Assembly (NCBI RefSeq): GCF_049608145.1
Contig: NZ_JBMYXF010000006.1
Span: forward strand, 28,074-92,073
DNA length: 64,000 nucleotides
Reading direction: 5' to 3'
Source of the DNA: Halocynthiibacter sp049608145
GTDB taxonomy: Bacteria > Pseudomonadota > Alphaproteobacteria > Rhodobacterales > Rhodobacteraceae
This document shows, in pieces, positions 1 to 8,337 of this stretch. Under the pieces are notes generated by a model. That model did no database searches. It was not told where the DNA came from and saw only the letters and a list, made by a program, of their open reading frames with translations. The position numbers were made by a program, and so were the translations under genes. Numbering within the stretch: position 1 is the first letter of the stretch; every line of letters starts with the position of its first letter.

Positions 1-59
1 CCCGCGCCCTTTGCAACCCCTTCCCCCAGCGCCATATCGGACATCAGAAAGGAATTGCT

Positions 60-233
60 ATGACAATCTGGTTTTATGCGGGCATCGCCCTGACACTATG
101 GGTGCTTTACGATCTTCTGATGGGATACACATATCTGTGGGAACCCATCGTACGGGCTGAAAACCCTTGGGGATACTGGGGCACGCTTTCAATCTGGAGC
201 ATCGCTGCCATCAGCTGTTTTATGGTGGCTTAA
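60..233 (+). CDS. Small two-helix membrane protein, 57 aa
   Basis: An ATG frame of 57 codons opens 5-6 bases after a GGAA ribosome site (51-54) and ends in TAA. The product is almost entirely hydrophobic and aromatic: a first membrane helix at about residues 3-24, a short polar turn (EPIVRAENPWGYWG), and a second helix at about 41-56. It has no signal peptidase site and no known catalytic motif, so it is probably an inner-membrane protein of unknown function. It is convergent with aroA and is followed at once by a perfect palindrome (234-251). Small proteins of this type are often missed. Start context and composition support it, but I do not recognise the family. Confidence 0.55.
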   Translation: MTIWFYAGIALTLWVLYDLLMGYTYLWEPIVRAENPWGYWGTLSIWSIAAISCFMVA

Positions 234-251
234 ACGGCCCATATGGGCCGT
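234..251. terminator. Perfect 18-bp palindrome between small ORF and aroA
   Basis: ACGGCCCAT is followed directly by its reverse complement ATGGGCCGT, starting one base after the stop of the small membrane protein. There is no T-run on either side, so it may be a weak bidirectional transcript end or a protein-binding site. Only the symmetry is directly seen. Confidence 0.3.
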
Positions 252-310
252 CCCTGGTATTGTTCGGGAAATCCTGCGAGGGTCCGGTTGCCCGGCCCTC
301 GGCCGAATAA

Positions 311-1660
311 TCACCCGTTGTTGCGCTTAATCTGTGCGCCAAGATCTTTCATCAGGTCTTCGAACACTGGAAAGGATGTGGCGATTGGTGTGCCATCATC
401 CACAGACACAGGGTTTTGCGCCGCCATGCCCAATACCATAAATGACATAGCAATCCGGTGATCAAGGAAGCTTTCGCAGGTCGCACCGCCCGGCACACCG
501 CCCGGCCCCATACCGTGTACGATCATCGTGTCATCATCTTCCTCAACCGTGACGCCACAGGCCCGCAGTCCCCGTGCCATAGCATCAATGCGATCACATT
601 CCTTCACGCGCAGCTCTTTCACGCCGCGCATCACGGTTTTGCCCGAGGACAGCGCCGCCACAACGGACAGCACAGGATATTCATCAATCATAGAAGCGGC
701 CCGCGCAGGTGGCACTTCAATGCCATGGGTTTCTGCGTAGCGCACACGCAGGTCAGCAACCGGTTCACCGCCTTCAAGACGTTCATTTTCAAAGGTGATA
801 TCCGCGCCCATTTCCGTCAGCGTCGTGTAGATCCCGTTGCGGGTCAGGTTTTGGGACACGCCAGGCACGAAGACTTCGGATCCTGGCACGATGGTTGCCG
901 CACAGGTTGGAAAGGCCGCCGAACTTGGATCACGGGGCACAGAAATCACCTGAGGTTTCAGTTCAGGCTGGCCGGTCAACGTAATGCGACGCCCCGCATC
1001 CGTATCTTCAACTGTGATCTCGGCACCAAAGCCTTCTAGCATACGTTCAGTATGATCCCGCGTTGCTTCTTTCTCGATCACCACAGTCTGGCCCGGTGCA
1101 TTCAGCCCCGCCAAAAGCACCGCAGATTTCACCTGCGCGGAGGGCATCGGCACGGTGTATTCCACCGGCACAGGTTCCGTCGCGCCAACAATTGTCATCG
1201 GCAGACGACCACCGGAACGACCATAAGATTGCGCGCCAAACAACGCCACAGGATCGGTCACCCGGCCCATCGGCCGTTTGTTCAGGCTGGCATCCCCGGT
1301 GAATGTCGCATTGATCCCCTGGGTCGCCATGACCCCCATGATCAGACGCACGCCGGTACCGGAATTGCCGCAGTCAATTACATTATCAGGTTCGGAAAAA
1401 CCGCCCACGCCCACACCATTTACAGACCATTCACCTGGCCCGTGTTGTGTCACAGTCGCCCCAAAGGCGCGCATGGCTTTGGCCGTGTCCAGAACATCTT
1501 CGCCTTCCAGCAGCCCTGTGACTTTGGTCTCACCGACCGCCAATGCGCCAAAAATCAGCGCACGGTGCGAAATGGATTTATCCCCTGGAACAGCAGCTTC
1601 GCCTTGCAGCGGGCCGCATTTATGAGAGGTCATTGGGATCGGGGTGCCATGGCCGGACAT
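311..1660 (-). CDS. aroA: 3-phosphoshikimate 1-carboxyvinyltransferase (EPSP synthase)
   Basis: Cytoplasmic enzyme joining PEP and shikimate-3-phosphate in the sixth step of the shikimate pathway. The 449-residue length is typical. GDKSISHR (26-33), RPMGR (129-133), DEYPV (326-330) and RVKECDR (351-357) are the family signatures. SAQVK (174-178), RDHTE (201-205) and NLTR (271-274) are the motifs separating class II enzymes from the E. coli class I type. The PEP-site loop reads CGNSGTG (97-103), with glycine at the place where the glyphosate-insensitive CP4 enzyme has alanine; by inference this copy should be more sensitive than CP4. A GAAGGA ribosome site precedes the ATG. In relatives cmk often follows aroA, but here a small plus-strand ORF lies downstream instead. 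Confidence 0.97.
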   Translation of the reverse strand: MSGHGTPIPMTSHKCGPLQGEAAVPGDKSISHRALIFGALAVGETKVTGLLEGEDVLDTAKAMRAFGATVTQHGPGEWSVNGVGVGGFSEPDNVIDCGNSGTGVRLIMGVMATQGINATFTGDASLNKRPMGRVTDPVALFGAQSYGRSGGRLPMTIVGATEPVPVEYTVPMPSAQVKSAVLLAGLNAPGQTVVIEKEATRDHTERMLEGFGAEITVEDTDAGRRITLTGQPELKPQVISVPRDPSSAAFPTCAATIVPGSEVFVPGVSQNLTRNGIYTTLTEMGADITFENERLEGGEPVADLRVRYAETHGIEVPPARAASMIDEYPVLSVVAALSSGKTVMRGVKELRVKECDRIDAMARGLRACGVTVEEDDDTMIVHGMGPGGVPGGATCESFLDHRIAMSFMVLGMAAQNPVSVDDGTPIATSFPVFEDLMKDLGAQIKRNNG

Positions 1661-1755
1661 TTGCGCTTCCTTCAGTCAGTGTTACGAACTGATAGCGCAA
1701 GCACAAAGGGGCGTAAATCCATCACGTGATCCACGCCCCCCTGTTTCGCATTTAA

Positions 1756-2376
1756 TCAGGCCTCGACAAAGCGTTTCCCACGGAAAATGCGATGGGCATT
1801 GCCACGTTCCAACTGGTGATGCAGCAGATTGGCATCTTTTGCATGTATCGCCTGTCGTTGATCTGCCTGCAGGGCTTTCAGTGTTGCAAGCCGTTCAATT
1901 GCCAACGCCTTGTTGCGATGTTGGGAACGCCCATCGCGCACCACCACCGACAAACCGCTTTGCTGACAGGTTGCCCGCACAGCACTGTCTGTCGTGTTCT
2001 GATGCTGCCCCCCAGGCCCACCAGCACGAAAGGTCTCAAACCGAATGCCTTCCGTGCCCTGCACCTTTGCAGACAAGTCCGGAAGGCGTATCACCCCCGC
2101 GAACCAGTTCTGGCGTTTATAGCCCTTGCGCAGATCACTTTTGCAAATCCAGCGGATCGAGCCACACCAGGCCAACGCGAACCGATCTGCAAGCGGGCCA
2201 TGCACCACAACCACGGCAGATTTCATACCGTGATCCGACGGCGTGCCACTGATATCAAGATCCGCCCCCATTTCATCAGCTTCGGCCTGCATGCGCTGCA
2301 AAATATGGGCAACGGCCTGACAGCATTCTTCCGGCCCATTGCCGCTTGTCACCAGCAATGTCATTTGCTCACTCAT
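1756..2376 (-). CDS. prfH: Peptide chain release factor H
   Basis: A 206-residue release-factor homologue with only the peptidyl-tRNA hydrolysis domain. The catalytic GGQ loop is at about 119-127 (GGQ 122-124), followed by a basic tail. It lacks the stop-codon reading domain of RF1/RF2, as PrfH proteins do. In published E. coli work PrfH recognises ribosomes whose 16S rRNA has been cut in the decoding centre, frees the nascent chain, and so exposes the break for ligation by the neighbouring RtcB. Here the ATG overlaps the TGA of rtcB (ATGA), so the two are translationally coupled on the minus strand. Length, the GGQ motif and the neighbour together make the assignment firm. The only confusable family, ArfB/YaeJ, is shorter and not linked to rtcB. 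Confidence 0.93.
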   Translation of the reverse strand: MSEQMTLLVTSGNGPEECCQAVAHILQRMQAEADEMGADLDISGTPSDHGMKSAVVVVHGPLADRFALAWCGSIRWICKSDLRKGYKRQNWFAGVIRLPDLSAKVQGTEGIRFETFRAGGPGGQHQNTTDSAVRATCQQSGLSVVVRDGRSQHRNKALAIERLATLKALQADQRQAIHAKDANLLHHQLERGNAHRIFRGKRFVEA

Positions 2377-3506
2377 GACCGGTCTCCTTTCAGATCCGCA
2401 TTTTTAAATGTCAGCACCGGCATGACTTTGGCCACCACATGCGTGACATTAAAATCCGTCAGATCCTGTGCGACCTGGCCGGCAGATTTATAGGCCTGAG
2501 GCGCCTCTTCGATCAGCATGGATTTGTCATCACAAATCACCCGCGCAGACGGCGTCGGCTGGCGCATGGCCTCCAGCACAGATTTCTGACGCGCCACACG
2601 CCCATGCATGGACGCACGATCATATTTGCGCCCCGCGCCATGCGCGCAGGAATTCAGGGCATTCACATCCGGAGCAGCCGGACGCAGCACATAGCCCGCA
2701 CTGGCCCGCGTGCCCGCAAGTGGTACAAGGTTTTGCAGACGTGCGGCCCCCTTACGGTGCAACCACCCACCACAATCCTGTGTGACCAGATTATGCGGGC
2801 AATCACTGATCAGCCGCAGATCACAGCGCAGCGCCTTTGCCGCACGTTCCGCAATGATCCGGCGATTCAAAGCCGCCCATGTCACCGCCTGATCATGATG
2901 TGCCAGCCAGTCCCGGCCCTGTTCTGAAGCGGGGTCAAACGCCACAAGCCCATCAGCCAGCACCTTGTGTAACAGCGCATGCCCAAGACCACGTGATCCT
3001 GAATGCACCAGCAGGCACAATTGATCTTTGTGCAAGCCATCCACATCGCTGTGAGTAATGCGCTGCACTTCGCAAAAATGATTGCCACCACCAATGCTGC
3101 CCAGAGAATTCGCGAACAAATCACCAGGTAAGTTAACCGCCTCTAGACGCCCGGTCACATCTTCCGCAGGTGAGAACGCCAGCCCGCGCAAACGCTGCGC
3201 AGCCTTTTCCAACTTCAATTTACGCAGAGGCAGATCCAACGCAAACATCGTCATACCGCAGCCGATGTCGCTGCCCACGAGCTGTGGATGCAGTTTGTCT
3301 GACAGCACCGCACAGCCCACAGGACCATATTTTCCGGGGTGCAAATCAGGGAAGGCCGCAACCGCCCGCACCCCATCCAGTCGCGCAACATCACGCAACT
3401 GATCTTCGGCACGCCCTTCAATCCAGGCATTTTCATTGTAATACAGATGGATCGCAGCCCTGCCCTTTTCAGCAGACAGCACACGACCCGAGGCAAAATT
3501 GCCCAT
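2373..3506 (-). CDS. rtcB: RtcB-family RNA ligase (RtcB2 type)
   Basis: GTP- and Mn-dependent ligase that joins 2',3'-cyclic phosphate (or 3'-phosphate) and 5'-OH RNA ends. With the start at ATG 3506 the protein has 377 residues. Metal and nucleotide ligands are visible: D80 and C83 (VGSDIGCGM), N142-H143 (GGGNHF), H168 (LVHSGSRG), H238 (PHNL) and the guanylylated histidine H289 (AHGAGR). I chose the ATG because other PrfH-linked RtcB proteins begin MG(K/N)F/Y and a GGAA lies 7 bases upstream; a GTG at 3545 would add 13 residues. First gene of an operon with prfH (4-base overlap). The pair indicates repair of nuclease-damaged 16S rRNA rather than tRNA splicing or RtcA/RtcR-controlled repair, neither of which is encoded nearby. 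Confidence 0.92.
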   Translation of the reverse strand: MGNFASGRVLSAEKGRAAIHLYYNENAWIEGRAEDQLRDVARLDGVRAVAAFPDLHPGKYGPVGCAVLSDKLHPQLVGSDIGCGMTMFALDLPLRKLKLEKAAQRLRGLAFSPAEDVTGRLEAVNLPGDLFANSLGSIGGGNHFCEVQRITHSDVDGLHKDQLCLLVHSGSRGLGHALLHKVLADGLVAFDPASEQGRDWLAHHDQAVTWAALNRRIIAERAAKALRCDLRLISDCPHNLVTQDCGGWLHRKGAARLQNLVPLAGTRASAGYVLRPAAPDVNALNSCAHGAGRKYDRASMHGRVARQKSVLEAMRQPTPSARVICDDKSMLIEEAPQAYKSAGQVAQDLTDFNVTHVVAKVMPVLTFKNADLKGDRS

Positions 3507-3825
3507 GGTATATTCCAGTATTTTGATTTTTTCGGGCGCTGTCACCAGCGCGCCTATACAAAGTTGCCGGCTGTCGTAGCCTTAAACTTTGCGAACCTCA
3601 CAAAGGGCGAATTTGGATGTTGTCATTGTATTCTCCCTTTTAGTTAGCTGGTAAGTTAAGCCTTAGTTACAATCGAGCGCCTAAAAAATGAAGACCCGAT
3701 TTTAATTTGCAATAGCATGTTACGCCAACGACACAGATATGCACATCCAAACCATACATCATCAAAGAGCGTGAGCCCCATCACAGCACGCCATGTGTCA
3801 ATTTACATACTGGATTTCCGGAAAT
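3507..3825. other. Intergenic stretch upstream of rtcB
   Basis: About 320 bases, AT-richer than the flanking genes, between the rtcB start and the 3' end of the decayed glycosyltransferase. The rtcB-prfH promoter must lie here or in the 5' end of rtcB, but I see no clear sigma-54 (-24/-12) site or strong inverted repeat. No convincing gene on either strand. Confidence 0.4.
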
Positions 3826-4410
3826 CTAACACGCCACCCCCTGCACAACCCGACCAAGTGTATTTGCATGGCCTTGACCCATCGTACGAGTCAGAAACTT
3901 GTGAACGCTCACCTGCGTCACATCGCAGGGGTCCACAATACACTTAAAGTTCAGAAGTGATCCAGAGAGATGTCTCGCACGGGCCGTATAAGCAAAGGGT
4001 ACTGGCTCTTTGGGGGACCTAAGATGTCCATTGTGACCAAACATAACCCATGGCAGAGAAATATTGGTAAAAGCCTCTAGGTCATTCAAAGTGTCTGGGA
4101 TGGATCCACCCTTTTGGGGCACAAGATATTCATCCGTATCAATAAATGACATCCAACGAAACTTCGCCCCATAATTCAAAATTGCATGGCAGTAACACAT
4201 GACTTGCTGTTGAAGGGCGATTCCTGGCTTGGCGACCGATGTATTATAGGCCCAAGGAGTTACCGTAATATCGCACCCCTGAAAGTCCCGAGCGATCTCT
4301 CCAGTTTTATCGGTTGATCCGTTGTCATAAATAAATATGTGCCGCACCCCAGCGGCGGCATGAAATATTAACCAATCCTGTAAATAGTCTGCTTCATCTT
4401 TGACAATCAA
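3826..4410 (-). pseudogene. Decayed glycosyltransferase (GT2/GT92-like fragment)
   Basis: The frame encodes a nucleotide-sugar glycosyltransferase core: VKDEADYLQDW at the N-terminus, an IYDNGSTD loop at about 27-34 and a DTDEY metal motif at about 91-95. The leftmost possible start is a TTG inside the conserved block. In the same frame, homologous-looking sequence (ITPPEANADRHGLAIVL) continues upstream to a stop at 4531-4533, with no ATG or GTG. The C-terminus ends at about 194 residues, shortly after SVHKF, where relatives continue for another 80 or more. So both ends look lost: a broken start and probably a downstream frameshift. A short functional protein from the TTG cannot be excluded. 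The surroundings are AT-rich, which suggests an old horizontally acquired remnant. Confidence 0.55.
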
Positions 4411-4710
4411 AACGATTGCAAGTCCATGCCGATCAGCGTTTGCTTCTGGCGGTGTAATATCAATGCGCGAAGCGAGTGGTTTTTTCTTTAGAACAGTCCC
4501 ACAACTATCATCCTTCTCAGTGACGATTATTTACGCGTCACACCAAAAAGTTTCAGTCGGCCTGATAACAGCGACCAAATAGTCAAAGTACTGATGACAA
4601 CATATATCAGAGACCTTATCCCTCAATACAATCATCAAACTTTTCTTTCCCCGATCGTTAGATACCACTTATCATGATAAGCACGCATCGATAAAAATAT
4701 GCAGGTCCCG
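4411..4710. other. AT-rich gap with a 14-bp palindrome
   Basis: The first 120 bases are the startless upstream extension of the glycosyltransferase frame. The rest holds no gene I can support. CTTATCATGATAAG at 4668-4681 is a perfect 14-bp palindrome close to the 3' end of trmB. It could be an operator or the base of a transcript-end hairpin, but no T-run follows in the trmB direction. Confidence 0.35.
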
Positions 4711-5439
4711 TTATGTACGGCGGAAGGTCATATAATGAGGAGTGCGGCCTTCGCGCAGGGCTTTTTGCTCATAACGCGTGGAAATCCAGTCATCCCAGGA
4801 ATTGCGCCAGTCGTCAGGCCCTTCTGCCAACCATTCAAACCCAGCCTTTGGAACTTCTTCCATGGTTTGGCGCACGTAATCTTCAATATCCGTTGCCACC
4901 CGAAAAATCGCGCCGGGTTTCAGGGTTTTGGCCAGGGGTACCAGGTGTTCCTGCGTCACAAATCGCCTGCGGTGATGGCGTTTTTTTGGCCATGGATCCG
5001 GGTACAGCAGAAAGGCTTTGTCGACGGATGCCTCAGGCAACACATCAAACATGTCACGCGCATCACCGGGATGGATCGCAACATTTTCAACACCCGCCTT
5101 GCGGATTTTCCCCAACAGCATCGCCACACCATTGATGTAGGGTTCACAACCAATGATGCCAACATCCGGATAGGTCGCGGCCTGATGCACCATGTGTTCA
5201 CCGCCGCCAAAGCCAACCTCCAACCAGACAGGTTTGTCACCAAACAGGGCCTTCAGATCCAGATGTGTGCGATCCGGATTGTCTTCCCAGCTGACCTTAC
5301 CGGGTGACAGTTTCGCAAGATCTTCATCCAGATAAGCTTCCTGGCTTTTGCGAAGGCCCTTGCCTTTCAAACGACCATAGAAATTACGCCAGGGCGCGCC
5401 GGACTGGTGTTTTCCCTCAGGGGTGTTCTGATCAGACAT
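4711..5439 (-). CDS. trmB: tRNA (guanine-N7)-methyltransferase
   Basis: Makes m7G46 in the variable loop of tRNA using S-adenosylmethionine. The 242-residue protein has a polar N-terminal extension, the SAM-binding loop EVGFGGGEH (about 75-83), an acidic motif GCEPYI where the SAM ribose binds, and the family signature LLYPDPWPKKRHHRRRF (about 144-160). It lies directly downstream of metK, the SAM producer, but a hairpin with a T-rich tail (5461-5490) separates them, so it is probably only partly co-transcribed. Confidence 0.95.
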   Translation of the reverse strand: MSDQNTPEGKHQSGAPWRNFYGRLKGKGLRKSQEAYLDEDLAKLSPGKVSWEDNPDRTHLDLKALFGDKPVWLEVGFGGGEHMVHQAATYPDVGIIGCEPYINGVAMLLGKIRKAGVENVAIHPGDARDMFDVLPEASVDKAFLLYPDPWPKKRHHRRRFVTQEHLVPLAKTLKPGAIFRVATDIEDYVRQTMEEVPKAGFEWLAEGPDDWRNSWDDWISTRYEQKALREGRTPHYMTFRRT

Positions 5440-5460
5440 GGTTCGCTCCGGTGGTCAGGC

Positions 5461-5490
5461 AAAAAGAAAGGCAGGCAAATTGCCCGCCTT
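5461..5490 (-). terminator. Intrinsic terminator downstream of metK
   Basis: Read on the minus strand, AAGGCGGGC and GCCTGCCTT (one G-U pair) form a stem around a short AATTT loop, followed by TCTTTTT. It sits between the metK stop and the trmB start. Confidence 0.65.
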
Positions 5491-5536
5491 CCCTAAACTT
5501 TCAGCCTTCAAAGTGCAATGCACCCTGTGGTTTGTC

Positions 5537-6718
5537 TTAGACCGCTTTCTTAAGTGCCTCAGCCAGATCGGTGCGTTCCCAAGAGAAGCCGCCGTCATCT
5601 GTAGGAGTGCGCCCAAAGTGACCATACGCAGCCGTGCGCTGATACACAGGTTTGTTCAGACCAAGATGGGTCCGGATGCCCTGTGGTGTCAGATCCATGC
5701 AGGCTGCAACCGCTTTTTCGATCTCGCTTTCATGCACCTGGCCCGTGCCATGTGTGTCCGCATAGATTGACAAAGGTTTCGCCACACCAATCGCATAAGA
5801 CAGCTGCAATGTGCAACGTTCTGCCATGCCTGCTGCAACGATGTTTTTCGCCAAATAGCGCGCCGCATAGGCCGCAGAACGGTCAACTTTTGTCGGATCT
5901 TTACCCGAGAATGCGCCGCCACCATGTGGGGCTGCACCGCCGTAGGTATCCACGATGATCTTACGACCGGTCAAACCAGCATCCCCATCAGGGCCGCCAA
6001 TGACAAATTTCCCAGTTGGGTTTACGTGCCATTCAGTCGCCGCTGTCACCCAGCCTTCGGGCAGAGTTTCACGGATATACGGTTCGACCAATGCGCGTAC
6101 ATCATCAGATGTCAGGGCTTCGTCTAGGTGTTGTGTCGATAGAACGATGGATGACACACCAACAGGTTTGCCACCTTCATAAACCACAGACAGCTGACTT
6201 TTCGCATCCGGACCCAAAGCAGGCTCAGTGCCATTTTTGCGTACTTCGGCAAGGCGGCGCAGGATCGCGTGGGAATACTGGATCGGGGCCGGCATAAGGG
6301 CTTCGGTTTCATTCACCGCATAGCCAAACATAATGCCCTGATCACCCGCGCCTTCGTCTTTGTCCGCGCTGGCATCCACACCTTGGGCAATATGTGCAGA
6401 TTGTTCGTGCAGCAGGTTAGTGACCTCAACGGTCTTCCAGTGGAATTTATCCTGCTCATAACCGATGCCTTTGATGCAATCACGCACGATACCATCGGTT
6501 TTTTCGAGATATTCTTTAAGTTTCGCCTGATCAGACAGACCAACTTCGCCGCCAATGACAACACGATTGGTTGTGGCAAAGGTTTCACAAGCGACCCGCG
6601 CTTCGGGTTCTTCGGTCAGAAAGGCATCAAGGATGGCATCAGAAATCTGATCACAGACTTTATCAGGATGCCCTTCGGAAACGGATTCCGAAGTGAACGT
6701 ATAGTTTTCACGAGTCAT
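5537..6718 (-). CDS. metK: S-adenosylmethionine synthetase
   Basis: Condenses ATP and methionine to SAM. The 393 residues fit the family. SVSEGHPDK near the N-terminus holds the ATP-binding histidine, GAGDQGIMFGYA is signature 1 and GGGAFSGKDPTKVDRS (about 265-280) is signature 2. The leader contains a SAM/SAH riboswitch (6725-6770) whose 3' strand includes the ribosome site, so translation should fall when SAM is plentiful. The gene follows lnt on the same strand but appears to have its own promoter overlapping the lnt stop codon. Confidence 0.98.
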   Translation of the reverse strand: MTRENYTFTSESVSEGHPDKVCDQISDAILDAFLTEEPEARVACETFATTNRVVIGGEVGLSDQAKLKEYLEKTDGIVRDCIKGIGYEQDKFHWKTVEVTNLLHEQSAHIAQGVDASADKDEGAGDQGIMFGYAVNETEALMPAPIQYSHAILRRLAEVRKNGTEPALGPDAKSQLSVVYEGGKPVGVSSIVLSTQHLDEALTSDDVRALVEPYIRETLPEGWVTAATEWHVNPTGKFVIGGPDGDAGLTGRKIIVDTYGGAAPHGGGAFSGKDPTKVDRSAAYAARYLAKNIVAAGMAERCTLQLSYAIGVAKPLSIYADTHGTGQVHESEIEKAVAACMDLTPQGIRTHLGLNKPVYQRTAAYGHFGRTPTDDGGFSWERTDLAEALKKAV

Positions 6719-6724
6719 TTGAAG

Positions 6725-6770
6725 TGCTCCAGTACAAAATGAACCATCACTTCAGGAAGCCGTTGTGATG
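6725..6770 (-). promoter_or_regulatory. SAM/SAH riboswitch in the metK leader
   Basis: On the minus strand CATCAC (6770-6765) and GTGATG (6750-6745) form the first stem around the loop AACGGCTTCCTGAA, and after an AU-rich linker comes GGAGCA (6730-6725). This matches the compact SAM/SAH riboswitch: stem P1, the conserved ACGGCUUCCUG loop, and a 3' GGAGC that pairs back to the loop as a pseudoknot. GGAG is also the ribosome site 9 bases before the metK ATG, so ligand binding should hide it. The class is known mainly from metK leaders of Rhodobacterales. Confidence 0.93.
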
Positions 6771-6784
6771 ATCGATAGGTTGCC

Positions 6785-6811
6785 CCTATATGTGTAAGAA
6801 TTCTACGTCAA
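6785..6811 (-). promoter_or_regulatory. Candidate metK promoter
   Basis: TTGACG (6811-6806) and TATAGG (6790-6785) are spaced 15 bases apart, about 15 bases upstream of the riboswitch. The -35 element overlaps the TGA stop of lnt. The short spacer lowers confidence. Confidence 0.35.
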
Positions 6812-8334
6812 CAGCGATTACCAGAGCGATCTCTCGAAAGGGTTAATACGCCGCAGAAAAACAACAGAATAAGGAACACGGGCCAATCTCCGGTCCTGCG
6901 ATACAGCGTTTCACCACCTGCAGGTGGCAGTCGGACATCAAGGTATCCTTCGGTCCCAAACGGCAATTGCGCGCGTATGTCCCCTCTGGCACCGATCAAC
7001 GCCGTCACACCAGTATTGGCCACACGCACAAGTGGCTTTCCCTGTTCAACAGCGCGAAAACGGGCCTGTGCCAAATGTTGCCAAGGCCCTGAAATCGTTC
7101 CAAACCACGCATCATTGGTGATCTGTAAAATCCAGTCGGCGCCGTCGGGGGCAGCGTTCAGATCCTGTGGGAAAACGGCTTCGTAACAGATCAAAGGCAT
7201 CGCTTTCCCCAAGGGACCTAGATCAAGCAGTTGCGCCCCATCCCCGGGGGTAAACCCATAGCCCTGTGTTGCCGCCAACCCATAAATCCCAAAGCGCGCC
7301 ATCAGATCGCTAAAGGGCACATATTCACCAAAGGGCACCAGATGCATCTTGTCATAGGTTTGGGTCAAAGCCCCCGCATCATCCATCACCGCCATGGAAT
7401 TGAAATAGCCATCGCCACGCCCATGACCAATACCAAAGACCACGGGGACACCATTGGCCGCATCGCGGATCAAGGTGATCGCATAGTCATCCGCACTTAA
7501 ACGGGCGGGCACCGATGTTTCCGGCCAAATGATCAAGTCCGGACGACCGTGGTCACCCGGATCTGCGGTGAACTCAAGATTGCGGTCAAAAAACACCGGG
7601 ATCCAGTCGGGATCCCATTTCAGATGCTGTGGAGCATTGGGTTGTAGCAGACGTAAAAGCGGCTGTTCTGCGTCTGAAACAGGTGGGTGCAGTGCGGTAA
7701 ACAACACAAAAAGCGGCGAAAGCCCCCATGACACGATACCGAACATGATCGCTGCCGGACGGTGAAAGCCGCTCAGACTCCAGACACCAGCGGTCATCAA
7801 CAAGGTCAGAACATTCACCCCATGAGATCCGATCAGCGCCGCCAGCTGCATCGGCGCAAGCCCCACCCAGATATAAGCGGGCATACCCCAAGGGAAACCA
7901 GTAAACACATAGGCCCGTGCCAATTCGACAAAAGGCAAAGTCACCACAAGCGCAAGCCCGGCATAGCGCCCCTGCCCCATCCATCGGGCCAAACCAAATG
8001 CCGCCCCCCAGAACAGAGCCAGACCGCCCGCCATCAGAAACAGCGCAAAAGGTGCCATCCATCCGTGACGTGCGATATCCACAAGGAAAGGCTCTACAAT
8101 CCAGCTAAGGGTCACGGCAAAATACCCGCAGCCAACCGCCCAGCCGGTGAAGGATGCTTTGCGTGTTGATGTTGCGGCTTCCAGCAAGATGGTAACAAGC
8201 ACAAACCCGATCAGCGTCAGGGGCCACAGCCCCCAAGGCGCCTGCCCCAGCGCCATAACAGCGCCGATCAGAAAGGCCACAAGCATGGTTTTGCGCAAAG
8301 ACAGGCCTTGCAGTGACCTATTCAGCCGCCTCAT
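6808..8334 (-). CDS. lnt: Apolipoprotein N-acyltransferase
   Basis: Inner-membrane enzyme adding the third acyl chain to lipoproteins. Its 508 residues have several N-terminal membrane helices (to about residue 215) followed by a periplasmic carbon-nitrogen hydrolase domain. The catalytic triad is visible as glutamate in WPETSVPA, lysine in YDKMHLVPFGEYVPF and cysteine in PLICYEAVFP. A last hydrophobic segment (about 487-500) anchors the C-terminus. It begins 3 bases after the corC stop in the conserved block miaB-phoH-ybeY-corC-lnt. Confidence 0.96.
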   Translation of the reverse strand: MRRLNRSLQGLSLRKTMLVAFLIGAVMALGQAPWGLWPLTLIGFVLVTILLEAATSTRKASFTGWAVGCGYFAVTLSWIVEPFLVDIARHGWMAPFALFLMAGGLALFWGAAFGLARWMGQGRYAGLALVVTLPFVELARAYVFTGFPWGMPAYIWVGLAPMQLAALIGSHGVNVLTLLMTAGVWSLSGFHRPAAIMFGIVSWGLSPLFVLFTALHPPVSDAEQPLLRLLQPNAPQHLKWDPDWIPVFFDRNLEFTADPGDHGRPDLIIWPETSVPARLSADDYAITLIRDAANGVPVVFGIGHGRGDGYFNSMAVMDDAGALTQTYDKMHLVPFGEYVPFSDLMARFGIYGLAATQGYGFTPGDGAQLLDLGPLGKAMPLICYEAVFPQDLNAAPDGADWILQITNDAWFGTISGPWQHLAQARFRAVEQGKPLVRVANTGVTALIGARGDIRAQLPFGTEGYLDVRLPPAGGETLYRRTGDWPVFLILLFFCGVLTLSRDRSGNRC

Positions 8335-8337
8335 AAT

